From Chromobotia macracanthus (Eukaryota; Chordata; Actinopteri; Cypriniformes; Botiidae): a stretch of DNA of 64,000 bases. The DNA is taken from NCBI GenBank assembly GCA_036877525.1, contig JAZGTH010000063.1, positions 2,156,501-2,220,500 of the forward strand, read 5' to 3'. Of this stretch, positions 1 to 11,439 are shown piece after piece. A program made the translations under genes and the position numbers. The notes under the pieces are model-generated. The model saw only the letters and a program-made list of their open reading frames with translations. It made no database searches and was not told where the DNA came from. How positions within the stretch are numbered: the stretch's first letter is position 1; each line of letters begins with the position of its first letter.

Positions 1-1975
1 CATGAAATGAGCATGAGATGAACATGAGATGAACATGAGATGAACATGAGGAGAACAAGATGAACACGAGATGAACACGAGATGAACATGAGATGAACAT
101 GAGGTGAACATGAGGTGAACATGAGATGAACATGAGATGAACATGAGGAAAACATGAGGTGAACATGAGGAGAACATGAGGTGAACATGAGGAGAACATG
201 AGGTGAACATGAGATGAACATGAGGAAAACATGAGGTGAACATGAGGAGAACATGAGGTGAACATGAGGAAAACATGAGGTGAACATGAGGAGAACATGA
301 GGTGAACATGAGGAAAACATGAGGTGAACATGAGGAGAACATGAGGTGAACATGAGATGAACATGAGGAAAACATGAGGTGAACATGAGGAGAACATGAG
401 GTGAACATGAGGAAAACATGAGGTGAACATGAGGAGAACATGAGGTGAACATGAGAAGAACATGAGAAGAACATGAGGAGAACATGAGGAGAACATGAGG
501 TGAACATGAGATGAACATGAGATGAACATGAGGTGAACATGAGGTGAACACGAGATGAACATGAGATGAACATGAGATGAACATGAGATGAGCATGAGGT
601 AAACATGAGATGAACACGAGGTGAACATGAGGTGAACATGAGGAGAACATGAGGAAATCATGAGGTGAACATGAGGAGAACATGAGGTGAACATGAGAAG
701 AACATGAGATGAACATGAGATGAACACGAGGTGAACATGAGGTGAACACGAGATGAGCATGAGATGAACATGAGATGAACATGAGGTGAACATGAGGTGA
801 ACACGAGATGAACATGAGGTGAACATGAGATGAACATGAGATGAACATGAGGTGAACACGAGATGAACACGAGATGAGCATGAGATGAACATGAGATGAA
901 CATGAGATGAACATGAGGTGAACACGAGGTGAGCATGAGATGAACATGAGGTGAACATGAGGAGAACATGAGATGAACATGAGATGAACATGAGGTGAAC
1001 ATGAGGTGAACATGAGGTGAACACGAGGTGAACATGAGATGAACATGAGGTGAACATGAGGTGAACACGAGATGAACACGAGATGAGCATGAGATGAACA
1101 TGAGATGAACATGAGATGAACATGAGGTGAACACGAGATGAGCATGAGATGAACATGAGATGAACATGAGGAGAACATGAGGAGAACATGAGATGAACAC
1201 GAGATGAACCTGAGATGAACATGAGGTGAACATGAGGAGAACATGAGGTGAACATGAGATGAACATGAGATGAACATGAGGTGAACACGAGGTGAACATG
1301 AGGTGAACATGAGGAGAACATGAGGTGAACATGAGGAGAACATGAGGAAAACATGAGGTGAACATGAGGAGAACATGATGAGAACATGAGGTGAACATGA
1401 GGAGAACATGAGGAGAACATGAGGAGAACATGAGGTGAACATGAGATAAACATGAGGAGAACATGAGATGAACATGAGGTGAACATGAGATGAACATGAG
1501 GAGAACATGAGGAGAACATGAGGAGAACATGAGGTGAACATGAGGAGAACATGAGGAGAACATGAGGAGAACATGAGGTGAACATGAGATGAACATGAGG
1601 AGAACATGAGATGAACATGAGGTGAACATGAGATGAACATGAGGTGAACATGAGGAGAACATGAGGAGAACATGAGATGAACATGAGGAGAACATGAGAT
1701 GAACATGAGGTGAACATGAGATGAACATGAGGTGAACATGAGGAGAACATGAGGAGAACATGAGGAGAACATGAGGAGAACATGAGATGAACACGAGGAG
1801 AACATGAGATGAACATGAGGAGAACATGAGGAGAACATGAGATGAACACGAGGAGAACATGAGATGAACATGAGGAGAACATGATGAGAACATGAGGAGA
1901 ACATGAGGAGAACATGAGGAGAACATGAGGTGAACATGAGGTGAACATGAGATGAACATGAGATGAACATGAGGT
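1..1975. repeat. 11-bp minisatellite inside an intron of the left receptor gene
   Basis: The whole stretch is a head-to-tail array of an 11-base unit, CATGAGRTGAA with variants GAGAA, GAAAA and TAAAC, roughly 180 copies, cut off by the window edge. Around 140-460 the variants alternate in a regular four-unit order (GAAAA, GTGAA, GAGAA, GTGAA), a 44-bp higher-order repeat. The array stops about 11 bases from the splice donor at 1986, so it lies within the intron after the first GAIN exon of the minus-strand receptor. Because 11 is not a multiple of 3 and the minus-strand unit has no stop in any phase, a 433-codon minus-strand reading frame runs through 658-1959. That frame is a by-product of the repeat, not a gene. 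Confidence 0.97.
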
Positions 1976-1986
1976 TAGAGTCTTAC

Positions 1987-3449
1987 AGTTGGAGCTGTGA
2001 TTGCTACATTTTCTGTCATGCTTGAAGTGATCTTAAGCACACTCATGGCCAGAGCCTCACCACTGTAGATCTTGGATTGATTAGAAATGTTTATAACCCT
2101 GTGTATGGCTTCTCTCTCCAACCTGTGCAATGGTAGGATAAACATAAAACCAAGTTCAGATGATCATACATTAACAAACAATCTTTTAAACTGAACAGAG
2201 GCCAAATTTACCTAGTGTAGATAGCGACGGTTTCGTTACAAATCCCACACATTCTTTGAATAGATGGAATGTTTGACAGATCATTCGGGATTTTCATCTG
2301 GCTCTCTTTTCTTATGAGGAGATCAGTTATTTCCTTTCTAAAGCACGCTACCACAGTACACGTAGATAACCCATTACTTTCTGAAAAAACCAAAAAGAAA
2401 AAACAATATCTCAGGTAAACACCTAGTAAATATAGTCTAATGTTTTACACTGTGGTGTAACTCTTTAAATGCAATGAACAAAGATTCATTTGTACACGGA
2501 AGACAGCATCTTGCTTACCTGTTATGTTGAAGTCGACTGTGGTAATGTTATCCTTTATCACACGTATGTCATATTGTTTTGGTGTGCTAAAATTATCTTT
2601 AACAAGGAAATTGTGAAAGGAACATTCTATGTAACACGACTGATTATTTAAAAGACAGTTTATCTGTCCAACAGTGTCAATCACAGTAATATTGAGTTCA
2701 GCATCTAAAATTCTGAACTCGAATGCCGTTTTGTTTTCTAGCCTTAGAGTTCCTGCAAAAAAGCCAAAAATACAGAATTTTAGAGATTTCATTGAAACAC
2801 TCATCTGAGTGTCCATTTCTAGAAGTTCATTTCTTTGCAATAAAAAATAAACAATTAAACACTGAGGTACATTAAGGGATACTATATAATGAAGGCAGAT
2901 GTTGGGTATTATTCACAAATTGCACTGGGCAAATTATTTTATACAATTGTGCTTTTGTTTTCAGTTTAGTTTGTGTTCATAATTGCATGTTTCCCATTAT
3001 GACAACTTCTCACATACTGTGTGACAACATGCACCGTTATTGGAGCATTTTGTCACAACATCATTATGTGTATAATAAACAGATTCTATATTCCTGTGAG
3101 ATGATAGTGAACGTACAATAGCCTTTTGTAGCCATATTTCCCCATATTTATAAATAACAACATATTTCAACAATCGCATTTTAATTTATGAGCAATGGAA
3201 ACTTATTAATACAACACTGTGTACTGAATGCCAAGTGATATCAGATCAAAAACAGACAACCCTCCATGAGCTTTTGCAGTGTTTTGTAGTTAAACAAACA
3301 ATGGGCAGTTATTTAATGTACCAATGTCATATTATAACAAGTGATTAAATGATTGAAATTGTTATCATTGGCACCACTTACCATCAGTCACTACCAGACT
3401 GATGTGATGAATCGTCAACAGCAGAAGCAGAAGTGACAAACCTTTAATT
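1987..3449 (-). CDS. Adhesion G protein-coupled receptor, ADGRG1/3/5-like, 5' part only (left paralogue)
   Basis: Four minus-strand exons fit in phase: 3382-3449 (signal-peptide core with six leucines in a row), 2519-2752, 2212-2380 and 1987-2122. All have AG acceptors and GT donors, with phases 2-1, 1-1, 1-2 and 2-0. The product is the N-terminal, extracellular part of an adhesion receptor. The second and third exons hold several cysteines and many N-glycosylation sequons (NKT, NIT, NQS, NFS, NET, NIS). The last exon is the first GAIN exon and matches the right-hand receptor's 136-bp exon in length, phases and sequence (LEREAIHRVIN against KEKETIHNIIN). GPS and membrane segments should lie beyond the left edge. 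The initiator is not settled: an ATG with a GTAAGT donor sits near 3660, but its phase does not join cleanly to 3449. No sign of a broken frame. Family call firm; which ADGRG member is unknown. Confidence 0.88.
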
Positions 3450-4194
3450 CTGTTGAACAACTTGAGAATACAGACATGGAAATTACAAAAGACAAACTGA
3501 CAGAAAAAGTAATATATTCAATGTGCTAGTACATTCATTCCATTTAAATTAGCTCAACACTTTATTTTCTCCATTCTTTATAAAAATACTGCCAACATTG
3601 AATCTATCTCTATATTGTTCAAACTCTTCTGTAATCGTTCTTTACTTACCATTCTGTTTTCCATGGAGGTTGTTCAAGTTTGTAATGTGCACTGAGACGC
3701 CAGTGTCAGTCTAATATATGAGTATACTCAAATTCTGTGGCTTCAGAAATTCCCTCTGTGGGGCTGTAACTGTGTCACTACAATGCCACGTGTTGTTATC
3801 AAATTCTGTTCCTGGAAATATTTTGCATTTCATTCATAACTGTACCTTTTTACCTGTTTCAATCCAACGAGGCCATAAGCAGTTTTTTTAAAATGCATTT
3901 AATTAAACAGTAAAACATAAAATTAAACATTTAGAAAAGTTAAACATTTAATTTTTTTATTCAACAATCTGAAACAGTACAGTAAATAGTGAACATTTAT
4001 TTTAAGAATATAATTTCTCATTTTTTTATTTTAAGATGATGAACATTTTATTTTAATTTGAATATTTAATTTGAATATTTTAAGATATTTTCGATCGGTT
4101 CTGGATCACATTCGGTTGAGCTGCTGAAACCTGTTGTTTTGGCTTTAGGTTTGTGATTCTCTTGTTGCTTGACAGCGACGCAGGTCTCCACTGT
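3450..4194. other. Intergenic spacer between the two receptor genes
   Basis: About 745 bases, AT-rich, between the stop codon of the right receptor and the signal-peptide exon of the left one. It should hold the 3'UTR of the first and the promoter and 5'UTR of the second. On the minus strand AATAAA occurs at 4047-4052, 4025-4030 and 3956-3961, within 250 bases of the stop, and these are plausible poly(A) signals. A minus-strand ATG followed by a GTAAGT donor near 3650-3665 may belong to the first exon of the left gene. Confidence 0.6.
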
Positions 4195-7100
4195 TCAAGA
4201 TTTTGTGGCTGTGACTGTAGAAGCGACTGTAGAACTGCGATCCACTCGCTGTTTGTTAAGCCGTGCTGTCAGACACATCCACAGAAAGATGTAAAACCCT
4301 GCCAAAATAAACACAGCCACACTCAAGTGGATGTAATACAGTCCAGTGTTTCCATCCTAACTATCCATGATACAGAGCTGAAGCTCAACTTCATGGCACT
4401 AGGTTTGAGTCACACATACATATTTGAGGTATAGCTTGAATGTACTGGAAAGCCCTTTGAGTAGAAGTGTGGATTTTCACCAAATGGTGAATACTGTATA
4501 AAACATATTTTTACTCTGAATAAACCTACCCTGCATTGAGTTTAAGATGCAGAAAAGGTAGAGAATAGGGTAGTTGGTGTATCCAGAGCTGAAGAAAGTC
4601 AAACCCCACGTGGTGCCCAGCAGACACATGAGGCCCAGAACTGTGCCCACATCCTTACAAGCTTGAATCTTCTGATGACTGTGGTCCACTTTACGCAGTT
4701 TAAAGATCTGTCTCAGCACTGTGATCAGGACTCCTGAGTTGAACACGAATACCAGTGTAAAGTAGACAATGTTCACGCCATATAAAACGAGAGATTTCGT
4801 GATCCAGCAACTGTATTCAACAAAACAAACATGATTGACAGTTTAAGTATAGAGACTTTACATTTATGCATTTGGCAGACCTTTTTTTTTCCAAAAAAAA
4901 AAATCAAATGCACTTGACTTACAGTGCATTCAGGTTAAACATTTTGTCAGTACATGTGATCCCGGGGAATCAAACCCACAACCTTTGCACTGCTAATACA
5001 ATGCACTACCAACTGAGCTACAGGAAAGCTTGGAGGTTCTGAATGTTAAATAAAGATTAGAAAAACAGTTAAAAAAGTACAGTTTCTAAACTGTAAAATC
5101 GAAACAATCCTTTTGCGTTGACAAAGTAATTTGTGTCATTTACATTGTACTGTATGTAACCTGTACCTCCATTAATGTAACTTAACTTGAGTAGGCTGTT
5201 AAATGCAAATGCATTATCTGTATCTTCAGCAAACTTATAATGTAAGGACGTACATTTCACTTGTTTTACTGGCATCCGATAATGTTATTGCTTTAGTCCC
5301 ATACAAAGAATGACTGTTATGAACTGTTAGCAAGACTCCAATAAGAAGAGCTGGGACTCCTGTCAAGAGAGAGAATCACACAATGAGCCACATTTTGAAA
5401 CCACATTGATTTTACAATGATAAGACTGGATCAGAGCTGTTTGTGTTTTTTATAAAACAACACACTTGCCTCCTTTAGGGTATAACCAAAAAAACAAAAG
5501 AACACCAGAATGTTATCTATTTTTAATATTTCATTATAAGTCATCTTTCTTCCTTCTGAAAAAATCACTCTTATTTTAGCAAAGCTGCAATCTGAAACTT
5601 TTGCCTCTTTACCACCATCTCTGCATTCTCCTGAACAGGCTTGAAAATGATGTTGGCACGAAGAGTTGTTACGAGAACAAAAAGTATGACCGTATCACAT
5701 ATATTAATAATTATTATATATATGGGGTAGATGTATATATCAATATAGGGAATTTTTACAATGTCTAATAGGTCTCAAATATGACATATATGGACATTGG
5801 ATACATGTACATATATTACATTTGTGTATTGGTTGAACCTGGTTTCTCCCAAGGTTTCTTCACCATCTACACCACATTATAGGAGTTTTGCTTTGCCCTG
5901 TTGGCTTGTTTACTGGGAGACTGCTGACATTTAGCCTGGCTTAGGGTTTAATGATCCAACTACAGTTTTAAAGACTTTACTATTTCACTTAATAAGATAC
6001 CTGTCATTTAACATGTTAATTGACTAAAATGCCACATAGTGGCAGAAAACGTCCATGCTGTTTTGGTAGGCTGTCTGATAGAGACTTCACATGCAATGAC
6101 AGGTGTTTCTGTTGCACGTCCATTTATTTCAGATGTGTTTAAATGTGAATTTGGAGACATTGCTTACCCCATCCAATCACTGACAGCTTGACCATGTAGT
6201 GCTTGATGTAAATGTTGAAGACTCTGACTAGAAGAAGGTACAGGTGTAAGGCTTCAATGGCCATCCAGGTGAAACAACACAGCAGGCTGTAGTGTATCAT
6301 CACAGCAATAAACACACAAACTCCATTTATTGACAAGGTGGCAGCCCACTCGCTGAGAAGAAAGGTGATGTTGAGGAGAAACAGAGCGCCACTCAGAGAC
6401 ACGTGGATGCTGTTGGACAATTCCTTCCTGGCCTTACTGTAAAAAACACAGAACAGATATTAACATTAATTAAGTTGTGAACTACTGCATATGTTTTGTG
6501 CAATATTAATAATTCATATGCAAAATCTGGTGGTCTCAGACCGCTTTGTTTAAAAGTTAAAACTAAGTCGGCTTTGAACGCACATCTGATATGGATGCAC
6601 CTAATTTATGTAAGGAACAACATGATGATAAAAATGTTTTTGAAGACAGCAGAAACTGTACCTGTTGATAATGTAGGACAATACAGAGCAAGCAGAAAAT
6701 ACGGCAGACAGGCCGCAGCCTACATAGCTGATGTATGACATGATTTTCCAGTGTTGTTCATCAGTGTTCTTCAGCTCCACCTGTTCAGAGCGAGAGAAGA
6801 GTTGTGTTTATAGGGGTGTTTCATTCATGTCCACCTGCTTCCTTTTCTTCATGTGTTAATGTGTTGGATAGAAGCTGCTGCAGGTGCTCACCAGAAGCAC
6901 AGCGAATGCCGTCATATGGTTACAAGAGCACTCCACAACATAATCACTGATCTGTGTGGTGAAACACCCATCATTCTTCCAGCTGTAGTCTTCTGTGTGA
7001 GATGAAACAAGAAAAAAGTCCATCAAAAGTACATTTAAGAGTTGAATAGCCTGTATACCATACAGCAGAATCTGCATAATGAGTATTTAAAAATTCTCCC

Positions 7101-9149
7101 TTTGTGCTTCACCAAAAATATACCAGACATGAAGGTTAGTAAATAATCTGAAATATTCCTCCTGAAACGGAGCTCCTGTCTACCTTTCTCATCATAGAAC
7201 TGACAGGAGTATGTGGAGTTTTCCTGTGAAATCAACACACAACAAAACCGAATGAACAAAGTATGACTTGTTTGGGAGTTTGTAGAACATCTGAAGTGTT
7301 TTCAAAGGTGCACCTACTGTTGTCTTATTACTGACTGGGAAATGAATTACAAGTGGATTGGTCAAATTCACAACATCACGTCCAGGAACTTCAATACGCA
7401 TGACTTTAGATGTAATGATTGCATTTGTTAGGTTAATCTGTGAAAATAACTCCAGTAAATGTAAAATAACAGTCAGATTTATATAAGGAACAAAGTTTAG
7501 ACAGAGATAGTTTAGTTTTAGTTGTAATAGTTTTATGTTTGCTCCAATGGCAAGCTAATTAAACAGTCAGCAGAAGAATAAAGAAATAAAACGACTCACA
7601 ATAAAATCTTGATCAGAATCATAGATAACTATTCCAACTTTGGACTGAATATTGGAGAGATTTTTGAAAGGCTCCATTGGGATCCATATATGTTCTGGTT
7701 GTGTTTCATTAAATAGCTTAAATGAAATAAAAAATAATTACAGTTAATATAATTACTAGGATACTAAAATGTTCTGTTTTGTTGATGAAAATATATTTGA
7801 GAGGTCTGGCCATATTTTTAAACAGTTCAGATGAAACGCAGTGGATGTCCAGGTTTTTACTGATGCCATTAGTCTTTTTGGCTTTTGTTTTAAGGCATGT
7901 AATGAGGGAAGATTCTTACGCTCAAAGTGTCGATTAGTACATAACTGTCTGTTGTGTTGAATGTAACCACAGCCAAGACGAGACGCTCGGCACACTGGTT
8001 GGATGGTTTAGTGAAGTCCATATTGATAATGTTGTGTATGGTTTCTTTCTCCTTTCTGCAGAACAATGTCATAAACAAAAGTCATCACCAGAATTACACA
8101 TCTGTAGATCTTTTAAAAAAAGGTTGCGGTTTACCTTTTCAAAATGCGCAAAGCTGCTTTGTTTTTGGGCATCTCTTGTTTTTTTTCGTTAATATCTGAA
8201 CATTTTTTAATCACTTTTGACATTCCAGCTCCTGTAAAATAAAATGTGACAAAATAACATTCCAGCTAAGTGCACTTTCAGCAGGTGTCAGGCTGTACAT
8301 CAGGTTTGTCCTGGTTGCTTTGGTTAATGAACCCTTTAATGCACAAGTTTATTAATCATGATAAAAGGAAAATGTTTTCTTAAAACAGAAATGGCGCTTC
8401 ACTATTGTTATCACCCGTTTTTATTTATGATTATGATTCCAGTTATATACAATTATGATTATTTTGTATGTTAATTGTGTTAATTGTAATTATTGTTTAC
8501 AGAAATGTGTTAAATAAAATCGAACGTACTTTTGTTCATAGAGTTTAGATGCTTTTATCTGACTTACAGTGCATTTAAACTACGTTTAATAAGTATGTGT
8601 GGTCCCTGGGAATTAAACATACAACATTTGTGCTGCTAACACAATGCTCAACCAGCTGAGCTACAGGAACACGTTGTTGTTGTCTTATGAACATACCAGA
8701 AGTCTTGTGTGTGGCAGGCTTCGATGCATAACAATGTTTTACAGTCACACTACAAAACATGATCAGAAACAGGAGGAGTGTCGTATCTTTTACTCTGTGC
8801 AGAAAAAACAAACAAATAGCAACAATATGATGAGGAGATTTAGCATGATGTGATGTGTTATTGAGCCATTACCAGCGCACCTTCATACTGGTGACATAAC
8901 ACTCTAATAATGTGATGTGTTTTCATACAGTTCAAATATTATACGATACAACTACACTTCTGAATCAGATCAGTATAAATTTAGCCAGATATCAAGTAAT
9001 AATCTCAACAACAGCTGAATGGGCTTGCAAAAAAACCCTCTTACTGTTCTTTTTTTGTAATATCTCTTATAATGTATGAATATTAATATTTGTATTTTCT
9101 CTGCAAATTCTTAATATACATACTTATGTGTAGCCACTCACTTAACCAT
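4195..9149 (-). CDS. Adhesion G protein-coupled receptor, ADGRG1/3/5-like, complete (right paralogue)
   Basis: Thirteen minus-strand coding exons: 9142-9149, 8697-8794, 8135-8231, 7920-8055, 7600-7716, 7318-7437, 7184-7223, 6892-6992, 6662-6780, 6168-6436, 5254-5359, 4530-4810 and 4195-4298. Every junction is GT-AG and every phase agrees, giving 1596 nt, 531 residues plus TGA, close to human ADGRG3 and ADGRG5. Order: signal peptide (about 1-26), short N-terminus, GAIN region (about 60-239) with GPS CSCNHMTAF at 227-235, then seven membrane helices (about 250-510) and a short Ser/Thr-rich tail. The helix 3 motif CCFTWMAIEALHLY and loop-2 CWI are class B2 hallmarks; a helix 3 Cys likely pairs with Cys405. 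Expected role: plasma-membrane receptor, autocleaved at Met232-Thr233, with Thr233 onward as tethered agonist coupling to G proteins. The start is chosen because ATG-GTT-AA joins exon 2 in phase and creates the signal peptide. Exact orthologue not assigned. Confidence 0.95.
4861..5027 (-). repeat. tRNA-derived SINE in a receptor intron
   Basis: Read on the minus strand it begins CCTGTAGCTCAGTTGGTA (A box of a tRNA-like head), has a B-box-like GGTTTGATTCCC, and ends with a degraded tail containing TCTGCCAAATGCATAAATG, the usual end of this fish SINE group. It lies in the intron between exons 5254-5359 and 4530-4810 and has the same orientation as the gene. Not a working tRNA: no acceptor stem closes. 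Confidence 0.8.
5360..6167. other. Receptor intron with a fish dispersed-repeat fragment
   Basis: Intron between helix exons. Around 5830-5960 it contains a segment beginning GGTTTCTCCCAAGGTTTCTT that resembles a widespread teleost repeat module; recognition is from memory and the subfamily is not known. Around 5575-5640 a piece reading GCTGCAATCTGAAACTTTTGCC matches the terminus of the element at 16358-16627. The rest is AT-rich with short tandem TA steps near 5700-5760. Confidence 0.5.
6892..6992 (-). CDS. GPS exon of the right receptor
   Basis: This exon codes residues 207-239 and carries most of the GPCR proteolysis site: W210, C215, C227, C229, H231, M232, T233. The fourth GPS cysteine (C199) is on the preceding 40-bp exon 7184-7223, so an intron splits the motif. 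The cleavage triplet is His-Met-Thr where the commonest form is His-Leu-Thr. The Stachel after the cut begins TAFAVLL, close to the family consensus. The exon ends in phase 0 on a GTGAGC donor and joins the helix 1 exon, which starts VEL. Confidence 0.93.
8546..8671 (-). repeat. tRNA-derived SINE, second minus-strand copy
   Basis: On the minus strand it starts CCTGTAGCTCAGCTGGTTG and continues through a B-box-like region TTAATTCCCAGGG to a tail ending GATAAAAGCATCT. It is the same family as 4861-5027 and 30011-30160. It sits directly after the signal-peptide exon (8697-8794), about 25 bases past the donor. Confidence 0.8.
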
Positions 9150-9221
9150 TCTGAAGTTGTGAAGAAATTCTGATGAAGCTCCTTGTGGAAACTTTGTCAC
9201 ACGATAAATAAGAGTCACATA
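9142..9221 (-). CDS. First coding exon of the right receptor: 5'UTR plus 8 coding bases
   Basis: The coding part is only ATG GTT AA at 9149-9142, followed by a strong donor GTGAGT. The start codon has A at -3 and G at +4, a good context. The missing third base of codon 3 comes from the next exon at 8794. Upstream on the minus strand a TTTTCTTTTAG tract ends at 9222, so this may be an internal exon of 80 bases preceded by a noncoding first exon. That upper boundary is inferred. Confidence 0.75.
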
Positions 9222-10079
9222 CTAAAAGAAAAGTGAACAGTCAAATATTGTGGTTTATGATGCATGTCCACTGAGCTCTGATGACAGAGGACACTGGCAT
9301 GTGTTGTCCTCGCTTTTGCCTACCAGCAATGTGGTTAACATGCATAAATAGATACAGGTATGTGTCTTACATGCACATAAAACAACAGCCAACACAAGTG
9401 TCCAAATCTATGAAATCAACATCAAAAAGCGTTTGTAAATAGTTTAACATCAAGATCAGCTGTATATGTGCATTTTATAAACATTTCATTTTGAATTACA
9501 TGACATTTTCAGCACTATTTTTAATAATAATTTAAAGATATTTTATGACATCACCACAAATGTGTTTCTAAGGAGCTACGGGGTAACATTTAAAACAGTT
9601 TCATTTCACTGACTGTTTACACAAAAGGTGTTATTGTTCATCTGCACATTGTCATGTTCAGCCTAATAACACAATGTTTTGTTCATTAAGAATATGAATC
9701 CTAATTAGTATTAGGCTATTTGGGATTCTTTTAAATAACTATAAACATCCAAACAAGACTTCTTCATTTGAATTTTTTTTTCTACTTTGGGGTATTAGGC
9801 AAATGACCATGACTGTACTATCACAACAACGTGCTATTGTTACGGTACAAAGGAAAACAACTTACTGTTAATGAAATTTGAATGACTGAGTGATTTCACA
9901 GACATGTCAAAACAAGACGAAAGAAACAAACAAAAAATAAGATAAGGAGAAAACTAATTCAATATTTACATTTAAATTTATCCAATGGTATAGCAGTTAA
10001 TTCTGGTTAATACCTACAAATCTAAATTGTGTTAAACTAACATTTTTTTATTTTGCATATATGGGTCAGTTGACAATAT

Positions 10080-10215
10080 TTCCATAGGGTAAGTTCACTT
10101 TTAAAAAAGTTCTTCACAATGCCATAGAACAACCACTTTGGCCGTACGGTTCCATTAAATCATAACCTTTAATAAAGAACCTTTAACATCTGTAGAACCG
10201 TATCGCTCTATAGTT
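10080..10215. repeat. Fragment of a short TIR element rich in AAGAACC / GGTTCTT
   Basis: The segment carries GTTCTTCACAATGCC, CGTACGGTTCC, AATAAAGAACCTTTAACATC and AGAACCGTATCG, the alternating GGTTCTT/AAGAACC pattern of a non-autonomous DNA element common in fish. Related copies lie at about 54425-54600 and 63726-63932. Ends are not clear in this copy. Confidence 0.55.
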
Positions 10216-10990
10216 GTAGTTCAACATCATAACCACAAGAGAGGATACATGTTGAACACACTAAAACTGCTGGTGGTTAAAGTTACTTTGTGATATTACA
10301 GGCAAACACGATTCTGATCAACAACACTGAACATCCTGTTATTTAGCACAACTGATTTTAGCTCACAGCCAGATTAAATTAATAAAAAACTCATGTGGTA
10401 TCTTACATTTATCCACATGCCAAGTTCCACACATGACTACAGATGCAAACTTTACCAACTTTACAAAATGTAAACTACAACTTTAAAACTGACTGCAAGT
10501 AATATTAGTCCTAATCATTTAAAGATCTAACGAATATCAGCTAGAAGACCGACACTTAATTCTCTTAGGATGCTCTTAGGATCAGTTCTGCAGAGAGTAT
10601 TACACGAGACACACCTATTACACACCGTTTCTGCTTCATCGGTGTATTTCCTTTATATGAATAATCTCTTAGTGTCCTTGTGTGCATCTACAGTTGCATG
10701 AGGTAGACCTCACCGCTCTGCTCTCGTTTCTGTGTGTTTTTAATGAAGAGCTTTAGTTGCTCAGGGCATCAACACAAGGTGGATCAGACTGTGTAAACTG
10801 CAGAGGCAGGAGCAAGACTGCCTTCATGTGCTTCTTTCACATGACCATGATCTCTGCAGTACAGGCTGGGGAAGCAGGATGCAAATGAGGGTAAAGGGTT
10901 CAAAATAAATGCAGTGACATTGATTTAAACTATGAACATTTATTGTACTCAAAACTGATGACAGCGCTGCCTAGTTGTGTCCGGTTATAG

Positions 10991-11005
10991 CCTCTAGATG
11001 GCGCT
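10991..11005 (+). promoter_or_regulatory. Candidate CTCF-binding motif, forward orientation
   Basis: The plus strand reads CCTCTAGATGGCGCT, which fits the vertebrate CTCF core CCASYAGRKGGCRS except for T instead of A at position 3. It lies about 1 kb upstream of the mmp15 start codon and 1.8 kb upstream of the divergent receptor. Binding is inference from the motif only. Confidence 0.5.
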
Positions 11006-11029
11006 CTCGCAGTGTTAAAATAAATACAT

Positions 11030-11042
11030 AGTAATAATAGTA

Positions 11043-11080
<38 letters not shown>
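11030..11080. repeat. (TAA)n microsatellite
   Basis: A run of TAA/AAT triplets, first interrupted by TAG then about 12 pure units. It lies between the CTCF-like motif and the CpG-rich region. Confidence 0.95.
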
Positions 11081-11081
<1 letters not shown>

Positions 11082-11439
11082 GAGTGACACTTTTATACAA
11101 CAGGACACGTTGAAGACTGTGTGTGTGTTTATGAAACAGCTGGACATGACAGAGAAAGAGGGAATATATGGAGGAACAACAGAGTAAAACTGATGAAACT
11201 AAAATATATTTTGTTATATACCAGTATAGTCGATTATCGCTTTGTTTATCGTGTATCGTTCATGATAAAACATGTAATTGTGCATTTAACTGCAAGAGAA
11301 AATGTTTCCGTGACGCCACGGAATGAGTTTAAGAAGCGTTTCAGCAACGTTAATATAACCATCGGCACCAAGAGTCTGCAAAAGCAGAAAGAAAAAGAAG
11401 AAAAGGAGTTATAAAAGTGCAGATGTGAATGAAACCTGG

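Noticed and set aside
658..1959. 433-codon minus-strand open frame with an 11-residue repeat
   Set aside because: It is the 11-bp minisatellite read through: the unit has no stop in any phase. The sense strand of the host intron meets a stop right after the donor, and there is no independent coding evidence.
1..1975. CRISPR-like array
   Set aside because: Units are contiguous with no unique spacers, and the setting is a vertebrate intron. The same applies to 12190-13498.
5069..5275. 68-codon minus-strand frame after the helix 4 exon
   Set aside because: It reads intron in another frame. The true exon ends at 5254 with AT then GTACGT, which restores the ICW junction with exon 4530-4810.
8135..8231. 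Possible frame break because this exon lies inside a competing plus-strand frame (7954-8199)
   Set aside because: The minus-strand exon has proper AG/GT borders and joins both neighbours in phase; the plus-strand frame is a shadow.
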